NCBI RefSeq assembly: GCF_004793475.1
Contig: NZ_SRYZ01000009.1
Coordinates: 1-64,000, forward strand
Direction: 5' to 3'
DNA: 64,000 nucleotides
From: Bacteroides muris (ex Afrizal et al. 2022)
GTDB taxonomy: Bacteria; Bacteroidota; Bacteroidia; Bacteroidales; Bacteroidaceae
How positions within the stretch are numbered: the first letter of the stretch is position 1; every line of letters begins with the position of its first letter. The translations under genes and the position numbers were made by a program. The notes under the pieces were generated by a model that searched no databases, was not told the origin of the DNA, and saw only the letters and a list, made by a program, of their open reading frames with translations. Below, in pieces: positions 48,359 to 56,889 of this stretch.

Positions 48359-49339
48359 TTATTTTGCCTTTATTCCAAGAAACAGAAATGCTGTTATTTT
48401 ATTACTCTTCACTGCAGTTGTAATAAAGTATGCCAGAACTAAAATAACAAGTGTACAAATAATTGTCAATGGATAATAATAGAAGGAGTCATTCAATTGT
48501 TTCCCTCCCATGGCTATAGTGCACAATCTTAATGGGTAATAATGGAACAAATAGATACCCAAAGTACTTCGACCGATATTCAAAATTATATTTTTCGAAA
48601 AAAGTACTTTGAATCTTTCTATTAGTAACAACCAGAAATGGCAACCCACAAAATTAGTAACAAACCATATTGCAAAATCAAAATTGGAAGATATGTCCTT
48701 TACAATAAATATGTAGTAAAGAGACATTGTTATATAACAAAGGCTTGAATATGGTAAAACCTTTCTTAAAACAACAGTATCAACCTTCCAATAGCTATTT
48801 ACGATATAACCATAAACGAAAAATAACCAATAACGTCTAAAACTCATTAAAGAAAAATAGCCTGCAATTTCATAAGGAAGAATACTGCATAATATAGTCA
48901 CAATAAAGAAAGGCGATATAAGCACCAATATCTTAGCAGTAATACTATTTATATTTTTTATTAATATAGTACAGAATTTTGTTGTCAGCAGGAAGCAAAA
49001 CAGCGAAAATATGAACCAAAAACCTGATTTAGAATCATCAATAGACTTCTGCGACCATATTGATGAACCCTCAAGAAAATGATAATAAAGCCTATTGAAA
49101 ATGAAAATACAGATGAATGGTATTAGCAGCTGTACTGCCTTCATTTTTAGCCAACCCTTACATTTAACTTTATCGTCTTTTACTAGTAAGCCTGAAATAA
49201 AGAAAAACAAGGCTAAAAAATAAGTGTCGATAAATGAATGTATAATTTGATTATAGAATATAATGTTTATTACATGATACACTATAACAGATACTATCGC
49301 CCAACATTTGGCAATATCATATGTATTATTTCTTTGCAT
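48359..49339 (-). CDS. Acyltransferase 3 family capsule O-acylation protein
   Basis: A 326-residue protein with about nine or ten hydrophobic helices. It begins NTYDIAKCWAIVSVIVYHVI, with the family's catalytic histidine. SFIDTYFLALFFFISGLLV and LGIYLFHYYPLRL are further marks. It probably O-acetylates the capsule repeat at the membrane. It starts at the stop codon of the preceding GT4 gene. Its size is at the lower end for the family but it has both termini. Confidence 0.82.
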   Translation of the reverse strand: MQRNNTYDIAKCWAIVSVIVYHVINIIFYNQIIHSFIDTYFLALFFFISGLLVKDDKVKCKGWLKMKAVQLLIPFICIFIFNRLYYHFLEGSSIWSQKSIDDSKSGFWFIFSLFCFLLTTKFCTILIKNINSITAKILVLISPFFIVTILCSILPYEIAGYFSLMSFRRYWLFFVYGYIVNSYWKVDTVVLRKVLPYSSLCYITMSLYYIFIVKDISSNFDFAIWFVTNFVGCHFWLLLIERFKVLFSKNIILNIGRSTLGIYLFHYYPLRLCTIAMGGKQLNDSFYYYPLTIICTLVILVLAYFITTAVKSNKITAFLFLGIKAK

Positions 49340-50427
49340 TACTGATTACTATATACTTTCTCTAAATACTTTACGGTACTATCAATAGAAAATCCTGCTC
49401 TTTCCAGGACATTGACTGTATTTCGGTCATGATTATTATGGCATTTTTCCAGAATTAAGTCAGCCCAGTCAGATGGAGAATCGTTCAGAGATTTGAAACA
49501 AAATGTATCTAATATACATGCGTCTTTATTTACACTGTCAGAAACTACACAAGGAAGACCTGCAGCTTGTGCCTCCACCAAAACAAAGGGCAACCCCTCA
49601 TATAAAGATGGCATTACAAAGATATCAAATGACTGCATCCACTCATTTACATTATTTTGCTGACCAGCAAATATTACGTTGTCTTGCAATTCAAAATTCC
49701 GAACCTTTTGATGTATTGTTTCATACTGTTCTCCAATACCAATAAATATAAGTTTGGAATCTTCTTCAATTTTCTGAACTTCCTTAAAGACATCAACCAG
49801 GAATGATTGATTCTTTGCATCTGTAAAACGCCCTACATGACCTATTACAAGTGTCTCATTACTTATCTTTAATTTAAATCGAATTGCTTTTCTCCACTCT
49901 TCATTATAAGCGAATTTTTTCAACATAATTCCATTTTTTATAACAATAGAATTTGTATTATTAAAAAAGAAGTCTGAAGCCAAAGAAGAGCAAGCAAAAC
50001 GATGAGTGCAATATTTTAAATTGAAGTTTTTATTAAACCAATGTTGGATCTGTCTAAATAGTCCATTAGTATTTGAATTATGAGCATGAATAATTCTCAC
50101 TGGCACCTTATACTTCCATGCAAAAAAGATTGGAGCCAATGTTGTCATTTCTCCTTCATTCCAATGAACAGCATTATACTTACCTTTATGATTTCTAAAG
50201 AATCTCAATAAAGTTCTGTAATAAATGAGCCCCTTCCTGCGTTGTGGTAAACGATAAATAGTAGCCCCATAGCTTTGAGCTTCTTTAGAGTTTTCGGTTT
50301 CACCTTCTGAAAATATCAAGAAATCTGCATGATAGGATTTTCGATCAAGCCCTCGCAGAACATTCATCATGAATTCTTCGGTGCCATTTTTCTCTAGTGA
50401 AGATGATATAAATAAAATATTTATCAT
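49339..50427 (-). CDS. Family 4 glycosyltransferase
   Basis: A 362-residue GT-B enzyme. INILFISSSLEKNGTEEFMM is an N-terminal domain of the type with a glycine loop. IGHVGRFTDAKNQSFLVDVF and MPSLYEGLPFVLVEAQAAGL carry the donor-binding and EX7E motifs. It overlaps the next upstream gene by 4 bp, as the operon is densely packed. Substrate unknown. Confidence 0.9.
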   Translation of the reverse strand: MINILFISSSLEKNGTEEFMMNVLRGLDRKSYHADFLIFSEGETENSKEAQSYGATIYRLPQRRKGLIYYRTLLRFFRNHKGKYNAVHWNEGEMTTLAPIFFAWKYKVPVRIIHAHNSNTNGLFRQIQHWFNKNFNLKYCTHRFACSSLASDFFFNNTNSIVIKNGIMLKKFAYNEEWRKAIRFKLKISNETLVIGHVGRFTDAKNQSFLVDVFKEVQKIEEDSKLIFIGIGEQYETIHQKVRNFELQDNVIFAGQQNNVNEWMQSFDIFVMPSLYEGLPFVLVEAQAAGLPCVVSDSVNKDACILDTFCFKSLNDSPSDWADLILEKCHNNHDRNTVNVLERAGFSIDSTVKYLEKVYSNQ

Positions 50428-51494
50428 AGATTCTTTAGATATTTATGCCACAGGTTGAATACTTTTTCCTCAGTAAAGTCTTTTGCTCTGTTTTTAGCTG
50501 ATTTACTGAATTTGATACGAAGTTCAGAGTTTTCAGCCAAAACATTCAGCCTATCAAGAAACTCATCAATATTGCCAACCTCATAAAGGAATCCGTTATT
50601 TCCATTATTAATTAACATCTTAGGTCCTCCACAAGGACAATTACTTGATATACATGGAACTCCTACAGCCATAGCTTCCATCAAGGCGTTAGGAGATCCC
50701 TCAAATTGGGATGTCATAACATAAATTGTTGCAGAAGATATTGCATTAGCCACATTATCAGTACGCCCCTTTAGTATTATTTTATCAGCCAAACCTACTC
50801 GTTTAATCTCTCCAGATAGTTGTTCTTTCAATTCTCCGTCTCCATAGATATGTAGTTTCCAGTCTTTATGAGCATCTGCAAAAACCTTAAATCCTTTTAT
50901 TAGAAAAAAATAGTCCTTTTGTTCGCTTAGTCGTCCAACAGCAACAATAAGTTTATCCATGGGGATATAATTTGTGTTATAGAAAGAACTACTGATGGGA
51001 TTGAATATTATTGTTGACTTGTCCTGTAGTTGTTTAGGGAACCAAGCTTTCGCATCTTCTGTCTGAAATACTGCTCCTTCGCTCAAGGGTAATATTGTTT
51101 TAGCCAGAATCTTTTGTAGAATGGTTTGATAGTCAAAGTTAGGGTCATTTCTGACAGAAATTATTGATTTTGTTTTTAATCCTCTTGTTGTAAGGACGCC
51201 ATGATATAAGGCACTATTTAGAAAAGACACGAGATACTGAGGCTTTTCTTTCTTCAAAATGGATCGAAGTCTATATAAACGGCGAAAAGGTCCAATTAGC
51301 TTTGATGTATGGTATGCATTCCCCTCTGTCGTAAAGCGCCTCACATTCTCGCTTAAGGAATACTCACCTAATCTGCGAATTGTGGTTATCATGATAACTT
51401 CATGATTATGTTTGGCAAAAGAATTTGCCAAATTTGTGATGACACGTTCTGCTCCACCATTGCTAATATGCTCAATAAAAAAAGCTATTTTCAT
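50424..51494 (-). CDS. Family 4 glycosyltransferase
   Basis: A 356-residue GT-B enzyme with FIEHISNGGAERVITNLANS at the N-terminus, the donor-domain start VAVGRLSEQKDYFFLIKGF and the signature SQFEGSPNALMEAMAVGVPC (E-F-x-G-x-P-x-x-x-x-E-A). It overlaps both neighbours by 4 bp. It adds one of the sugars of the capsule repeat. Confidence 0.91.
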   Translation of the reverse strand: MKIAFFIEHISNGGAERVITNLANSFAKHNHEVIMITTIRRLGEYSLSENVRRFTTEGNAYHTSKLIGPFRRLYRLRSILKKEKPQYLVSFLNSALYHGVLTTRGLKTKSIISVRNDPNFDYQTILQKILAKTILPLSEGAVFQTEDAKAWFPKQLQDKSTIIFNPISSSFYNTNYIPMDKLIVAVGRLSEQKDYFFLIKGFKVFADAHKDWKLHIYGDGELKEQLSGEIKRVGLADKIILKGRTDNVANAISSATIYVMTSQFEGSPNALMEAMAVGVPCISSNCPCGGPKMLINNGNNGFLYEVGNIDEFLDRLNVLAENSELRIKFSKSAKNRAKDFTEEKVFNLWHKYLKNL

Positions 51495-52675
51495 ATTGTC
51501 AAAGATTTTGTTGTATCAATTCTTGAGATACAGTAACCAAGACAGAGGTTCACCATAATATTATAGTCTGTATAAGACATTGAGAACATGGTTTTCGCAA
51601 AATAACCAATAAAAATCATCTTGATTACTATGCTACAAGTTTTATCCAAATTTGTCCTAAATGCAGTTCTAAAAAAGGACTTCCAATACATAAAAAAGAC
51701 GAAGATGCCTAAAATACCTTGATTTACAAGAATCTCAATCCAATCATTATGTGCATAATTATTACTTACGGTCAAAGTGTAGTTTGCCCCCCCCCCCAAT
51801 AGTTGTTGTAGTGGAGTAGCACGATAAAGAAAATACTCCCAGAAATCGTCATACAAACTATCTCTTCCACTGGTATCTCCATCTAAGGTATCCTGAATAC
51901 GCTCTAAGAAATACAGGTTTTCCATCATGTACTCTGAAATAAAGTAATACAATCCAAAGAGCAAAACAGAAAACGAAACCAAGAAGCCCAATTTCTTTTT
52001 TATTGAAATACCCAACAATGAATTATTGAAGTAAACTAAAAGCATTAATCCTGCAAAAACGGTCGCACCACGTTTCATTGAGTAAATAACAAAAATCAAG
52101 CATGTTAGTAGATACACATATTGAATCAATCTTTTTTGTGAAAGGAACATAGCAAATGGTATTAGAGATGCAATATAGTATCCTCCATTGTTCGTCACGC
52201 TATCATCCATTAAATGCCTTAGCATTGCTGCTTGCATTTGATCAAAATAGAAAATCACCGCTACAACAAAAAGAGGAATAATCCAAATCTGAATGAATTC
52301 TGACGTAATTTTCCCTCTTTTACTATAGTAGTATATCGGAAATAGCGGGGATAGCGATTTCAGAATTGTTGTTGTGTAGGAGAGTTTATGCATACGCTCT
52401 CCACTAGCTGGGCTAATATAAATAGGGCCATATAAGTAGTATAATATTCCATATACAACAAACATAAACAGCAAAATATAAACCCATTTAATAAAAGAAT
52501 GATATCTTACTAAATATAGCAACTTTATTGCATAAAAAAGCGATATTCCCAAAAGACTCCAAAATACCAAACTGTTAAGTGGTGATTCTACTGCGAAAAT
52601 TGGTAATAAAATCTCTATGCAACATAACAATAAGAACAATCCTGCTTCACTAAAAACAGCTTTTAATGGATTCAT
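51491..52675 (-). CDS. wzy: Capsule repeat-unit polymerase (Wzy/O-antigen ligase family) with a G11 tract
   Basis: A 394-residue integral membrane protein with about eleven hydrophobic segments. A C-terminal periplasmic loop carries the Wzy_C pattern LLGGGANYTLTVSNNYAHND, followed by ILVNQGILGIFVFFMYW. It would join undecaprenyl-linked repeat units on the periplasmic side. The codons for LGGGA form a run of eleven G on the coding strand (C11 at 51787-51797); a gain or loss of one G would truncate the protein after about two thirds. Wzy function is inferred from topology and motif, and from the absence of another candidate. Confidence 0.85.
   Translation of the reverse strand: MNPLKAVFSEAGLFLLLCCIEILLPIFAVESPLNSLVFWSLLGISLFYAIKLLYLVRYHSFIKWVYILLFMFVVYGILYYLYGPIYISPASGERMHKLSYTTTILKSLSPLFPIYYYSKRGKITSEFIQIWIIPLFVVAVIFYFDQMQAAMLRHLMDDSVTNNGGYYIASLIPFAMFLSQKRLIQYVYLLTCLIFVIYSMKRGATVFAGLMLLVYFNNSLLGISIKKKLGFLVSFSVLLFGLYYFISEYMMENLYFLERIQDTLDGDTSGRDSLYDDFWEYFLYRATPLQQLLGGGANYTLTVSNNYAHNDWIEILVNQGILGIFVFFMYWKSFFRTAFRTNLDKTCSIVIKMIFIGYFAKTMFSMSYTDYNIMVNLCLGYCISRIDTTKSLTI
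51787..51797. repeat. Homopolymeric C11/G11 tract within wzy
   Basis: Eleven uninterrupted C on +, equal to G11 in the coding strand, within LGGGA of the Wzy-like polymerase. The frame is open with this length. No other mononucleotide run of this length is found in this AT-rich region. Confidence 0.95.
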
Positions 52676-53592
52676 AGTTTCAGATAAGAACCTAATTGTA
52701 AATCAATATTTTCATCAGTGAAAGTTCCCATTCCACTTGCGGGATAGAAGGTTAACTCTCCAAAGTATATCAATCCGTTAATGTTATAGAAATCAACGCG
52801 TAGGAAAGATTGTTCTACACTTAATTTTTCAGCCAATTGAATCATTTCTGCGAGATTTTCAGGCATATTCTCCACATGGCTTGGAACTGGAGGTAAATCG
52901 GCCTCTCCGAAAGGTAGCAATTTCCCATCAGGAGAATAGTAATTAGCATGGTGCTCCACAAATCTGTCAAAATCAATCTTAAAGAAGCGAACCTTTCCAT
53001 TGAAACAGAAAAATTTATAATCCTTCAAATCGGAACCTTCTTCTGCATTCTCTACCTGCATGAATTTTTCAGCAATAATCCTTTTCGGAACATTTTTGTA
53101 TGGCCATTCTCGGAATTTTTTAAAAAGGTCAGATGTAAGAGAGGTTGTCAGTTTGACAAGAGCTGCTTCTTTATCAAATTTTCTTTTGTCTTTACAAACA
53201 ATAACGTCACATCCACCTCCTCCATGTGTAGTTTTCAAAACAAATTGATTAGGAAGACAATCACAATCAATATCTTCTGTTTTCTCCCATACAGCCAATG
53301 TCGGAATTATATACTGCTTACCGATGATATTTGCAACATATTCCTTTACAGCATATTTATCTACCATTATCGTGTATTCAGGTTTTCGATTATTCATCTT
53401 TAACCACTGAATCTTTTCTGTAAATAATTGGGGATGTTTCAAGTTTGGCCATTTTCCCATGCGAGCACGATACCTAATTGTTAGATATGTATAATCGGGA
53501 ATCCAAGAACCATACAATTCTACTAATTCATCAACGAATTTCCATGGTGATGTTATGAGTATTTTTATAGCTTTCAGTATACTTTTCATCAT
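52672..53592 (-). CDS. TupA-like ATP-grasp protein
   Basis: A 306-residue protein. LFTEKIQWLKMNNRKPEYTI near the start and QFVLKTTHGGGGCDVIVCKD (the glycine-rich ATP-grasp loop) identify the TupA-like ATP-grasp family. IIAEKFMQ, KDYKFFCFNGKV and FLRVDFYNINGLIYFGELTF complete the fold, with the metal-binding E-L-T-F. TupA proteins are linked to teichuronopeptide synthesis and ATP-grasp enzymes join a carboxylate to an amine. Here it may attach an amino acid to a uronic acid. Its first 62 bp overlap the end of the CapA-like gene. Members are often labelled glycosyltransferases in databases, incorrectly. Confidence 0.85.
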   Translation of the reverse strand: MMKSILKAIKILITSPWKFVDELVELYGSWIPDYTYLTIRYRARMGKWPNLKHPQLFTEKIQWLKMNNRKPEYTIMVDKYAVKEYVANIIGKQYIIPTLAVWEKTEDIDCDCLPNQFVLKTTHGGGGCDVIVCKDKRKFDKEAALVKLTTSLTSDLFKKFREWPYKNVPKRIIAEKFMQVENAEEGSDLKDYKFFCFNGKVRFFKIDFDRFVEHHANYYSPDGKLLPFGEADLPPVPSHVENMPENLAEMIQLAEKLSVEQSFLRVDFYNINGLIYFGELTFYPASGMGTFTDENIDLQLGSYLKL

Positions 53593-54721
53593 ATTTTTTT
53601 AAAGCATAAATCAATTTTTCTCTATGAGATTCGCAAATAATATGATTTTCAATTCTCAATTTCTTCTCTCCTTTAAGAAATTTTGGTAGTAGTCCTCTTT
53701 TTGAAAACTGATACCAAATTGTATCTGTATATGGTTCCATCATCAATAATTCTTCTTTTGCTGACTCTGAATAGTATTTATCCAAATTATTTCGAAGAGC
53801 AAGTATATCCCCGATAATTACATTCAATTCTTTTATTTTATGGGCAAATATTTCTTTTTCTTCCGTATTCATTAATATAACTCCAACTGCATCCTCGGTA
53901 CATTGTTTATACGGAGTTAGTTCAAACGAAATTTTTTCTTTCTGGAAATCAATACTTACCATATACCCTTCAGTCCAACATCCAGAACGCTTTGAAGCAT
54001 GATCAAATAAAAGATTGCCCAAACCATAAAATACAGGCTTATCCTTATAAACCTCGTATCCACTATAACAATGCTGATGATGGTTTACTACAGCATCAGC
54101 ACCTACATCAATAAAGAATCGATAAGTATCTTGCATTCGTATAGTAGGTAACTGAAAATGTTCATGACCACCATGAATGATGACTATTATATAATCAGCT
54201 TTCTTACGCGCTTCTTGTATAATATAGTATTGCCTTATAGGATTTAAAGGATTAGCACCTGCAGAGGTCTCATCAGCTATAGAAAACTCATGTTCACAGC
54301 AATTAATGATGGCGAGTGTTTCCCCACATAAATCCTTGTATAATACTCTTTCTGCCTCTGTCGCATTTTTTCCTGCTCCTACTGTATCAATACTTGAATT
54401 GCATAAAACCTCAATTGTATCCAAACAGCACTGCTTTCCTTGGTCTAAAATATGATTATTGGCTAATGTACAACAATTAAAACCAGCATATCGTATAGCA
54501 GCCACGGAACTCTCACTACCTAACAAGTTTGGTCCACATTTTGTAATGGGCCTAGCATAATTTCTGTTTTTTACAATTGGGAACTCAAAATTCACAATAG
54601 AATAATCCGCTTGTTCGGTTACTAAACAAATATTTGCAAATAATCCTTTAAAATTATTCTTTTGAAGAAAGTCGTTAATCCTATATGAGGGGCAGAAATC
54701 ACCAGCTACAAGTATTTTCAT
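53531..54721 (-). CDS. CapA-like metallophosphatase-fold capsule protein
   Basis: A 396-residue member of the poly-gamma-glutamate CapA (PGA_cap) family. MKILVAGDFCPSYRIND holds the first metal ligand; NFEFPIVKNRN, TLANNHILDQG, VIIHGGHEHFQLP, VNHHQHCYSGYE and VFYGLGNLLFDH carry the other Asp, Asn and His ligands. No signal peptide is seen, so it may act in the cytoplasm. CapA is needed in bacilli to make or export poly-gamma-glutamate. The 62-bp overlap with the TupA-like gene implies tight coupling. The substrate is not known. Confidence 0.86.
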   Translation of the reverse strand: MKILVAGDFCPSYRINDFLQKNNFKGLFANICLVTEQADYSIVNFEFPIVKNRNYARPITKCGPNLLGSESSVAAIRYAGFNCCTLANNHILDQGKQCCLDTIEVLCNSSIDTVGAGKNATEAERVLYKDLCGETLAIINCCEHEFSIADETSAGANPLNPIRQYYIIQEARKKADYIIVIIHGGHEHFQLPTIRMQDTYRFFIDVGADAVVNHHQHCYSGYEVYKDKPVFYGLGNLLFDHASKRSGCWTEGYMVSIDFQKEKISFELTPYKQCTEDAVGVILMNTEEKEIFAHKIKELNVIIGDILALRNNLDKYYSESAKEELLMMEPYTDTIWYQFSKRGLLPKFLKGEKKLRIENHIICESHREKLIYALKKYDEKYTESYKNTHNITMEIR

Positions 54722-55830
54722 TTCGAACTAATTTTATACAGTTCTCTAATTTTATTAATAACATACGAACACTTAAACTTTTCTGTGTCGCAAGCCTTTT
54801 TTTCACCTTTTGTTTTTTGATACCATTGTGAAATAGCATCCCCCCATTTTGCCGGTCCATCTGTCAATTTTAGGTAAGTAACATTACCGCAATTTGTAGT
54901 CAAAGGAATATTAGTTGACGCAAAGCATTTAAGGCTCATAGATTGAGCTTCGATTATAGCAATACCAAAACCTTCATGAAGCGATGGCATGATGAAACAA
55001 TTTGATTTGTTCAATTCTAGTGGTATATTGGTATTACCTGGCAGAAAATCAACATATTCGCGCAAGCCGATGGATTCAATTTTTTCTTCAAGCAGTTTCC
55101 TATAACTAACATTCATATCAAATCCAATAATCTTCAACCGGGCAGGAATACCAACGCTTCTTATATATGCTAATACTTCAACTGAATATATCTGGTTTTT
55201 TATATCTGATATAGCACCTACTTGTACAATTGTTAATCCAGATATATTGGCAGGTGTAAAAAGACCTATATCAAAGCGATTGTCATCGTAAAAATTATTC
55301 AAGACAGTAAATATTGCTCGTTCTGAATACAACGAACAGCAAGCTTCATAAGAACATCCAATTAATTTTGTTGCATAAGTCCTAATTAGTCTGGTTCTAA
55401 ACTTATTGAGTAAAGTACATATAACATTTGTTTTCCCATGAATAATATGTGCTTGACTTATACGTACAGAAACATTATATTTTGATGCAAGCATTAATAA
55501 TGGCGCATTTTCATATTCACGATTGCAATGTATTACATCGTAAGGAGGCTCGTTTTTAAGTATTTTATTAACCTCTCGATAGGTGTAAAAATCACGCACA
55601 TAATAGTCTGCCCTATGAAGAAGACAATTGCCTCCTTCATATTTTGGTACTCTAAATATTTTACCTCCATACTTTAGAAATTCATCATCATAATAACGTT
55701 TTTCAGAGGTAAAAAGAAGCATATCAAAATGACACTCAGTATACAGATTTCGGACAATCCCCATCATAATCGCCTGAACACCACCATTACCAAGTCCCTC
55801 ACACGATACCATTAACACCCTTTTTTTCAT
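54718..55830 (-). CDS. Family 4 glycosyltransferase
   Basis: A 370-residue GT-B enzyme. The N-terminus VLMVSCEGLGNGGVQAIMMG is a typical acceptor domain start; IVQVGAISDIKNQIYSVEVL and MPSLHEGFGIAIIEAQSMSL carry the donor site and EX7E motifs. It overlaps the CapA-like gene by 4 bp. The sugar is unknown. Confidence 0.9.
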   Translation of the reverse strand: MKKRVLMVSCEGLGNGGVQAIMMGIVRNLYTECHFDMLLFTSEKRYYDDEFLKYGGKIFRVPKYEGGNCLLHRADYYVRDFYTYREVNKILKNEPPYDVIHCNREYENAPLLMLASKYNVSVRISQAHIIHGKTNVICTLLNKFRTRLIRTYATKLIGCSYEACCSLYSERAIFTVLNNFYDDNRFDIGLFTPANISGLTIVQVGAISDIKNQIYSVEVLAYIRSVGIPARLKIIGFDMNVSYRKLLEEKIESIGLREYVDFLPGNTNIPLELNKSNCFIMPSLHEGFGIAIIEAQSMSLKCFASTNIPLTTNCGNVTYLKLTDGPAKWGDAISQWYQKTKGEKKACDTEKFKCSYVINKIRELYKISSK

Positions 55831-55833
55831 GTG

Positions 55834-56889
55834 CTATTCTTTTTCGATAATTCGTTCCAAAATTAACCAAGACTCTTTACGAAGAGCGTTCAATTTAGGC
55901 ATAAGTATTGAATAATCAATAGGATTTTCCCATGGTTTTGCGTTATCCAATTCCATTGTATTCTGATATATTCGATCTTGTAAATCCAACTTCGACAATA
56001 AGTTGTCTAAACGAGTACCTCTATCATTTCTACTTTTCAAAATGGCAAATTGTCTTTGGTATATCAAGCAAAAAGCCAAGCCATGAAAAGACCGAGTAAT
56101 AACAAATTCAGAATATGCAATATTCCTAACCCATTGTTCAATACTGACCCTGTTCCAAATTAGTTTGTTAAAAATAGTTGTTTTTCTATTTGTATTTATA
56201 GCTGTTAAGCCTAGTTTCTTTGCAAGATTTTCACAATAATCTGTCAATTCCCAATCTTCGCTCAACGGATAGTACACCAATGTTTTCCTAATTTGACTAT
56301 TAGGCACGAATTCATCATAGGAATCAAATAATAATGTCGGGTCAAGTACGGACGTTGCTTCAACGCCAAAAACATCACGCAATAACTTCATACCGGAATC
56401 CTCTCTGCAAGTAACAAATGAGAATTGGTTTAATGCAGATTTCACAAAATCGACATGCTCTGGATGGTTCCAATCTTTAATGCCAAAGCTCGATGAAAAA
56501 GATAATCTTTTCACTTTAGTTGTCCCAAAATCCAAAAAGAACATTTTCCAATATTCCTTTGTTATATCAGGATTCCAGACTTGATCACTACCTACTATGT
56601 ATATATCGGCTTGTGGTGGGTCATTATAAAGTTCACTGACACTATTATATTTTTTCGTTTTTGGTATGTAATAACTCCAAAAACGTTCAAATTTTGTTGA
56701 CGCAGGCAATAGTTTTTCTATAAAGTTGGCAATTCTCCCTAGAAAAGAAGGCTGTTCTTTAGAAGCCAAATGAATATTTATCATTTCAGGACAATGACCT
56801 AGGTGCTTTATAGCTTTTATAGTTGCATATGCTTGGAGTTCTGCACCGTAGTTCTTCTCATGCCATATAGTTAGCAATGCAATTTTCAT
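55834..56889 (-). CDS. Polysaccharide pyruvyl transferase
   Basis: A 351-residue protein beginning MKIALLTIWHEKNYGAELQA, the typical start of the family; an in-frame extension upstream overlaps the neighbouring gene and was not used. IYIVGSDQVWNPDITKEYW and VTCREDSGMKLLRDVFGVEA are the PS_pyruv_trans signatures. It adds a ketal-linked pyruvate from phosphoenolpyruvate to a sugar and gives a negative charge. The start overlaps the F420-hydrogenase-beta-like gene by 4 bp, a pair commonly found together in capsule loci. Confidence 0.9.
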   Translation of the reverse strand: MKIALLTIWHEKNYGAELQAYATIKAIKHLGHCPEMINIHLASKEQPSFLGRIANFIEKLLPASTKFERFWSYYIPKTKKYNSVSELYNDPPQADIYIVGSDQVWNPDITKEYWKMFFLDFGTTKVKRLSFSSSFGIKDWNHPEHVDFVKSALNQFSFVTCREDSGMKLLRDVFGVEATSVLDPTLLFDSYDEFVPNSQIRKTLVYYPLSEDWELTDYCENLAKKLGLTAINTNRKTTIFNKLIWNRVSIEQWVRNIAYSEFVITRSFHGLAFCLIYQRQFAILKSRNDRGTRLDNLLSKLDLQDRIYQNTMELDNAKPWENPIDYSILMPKLNALRKESWLILERIIEKE

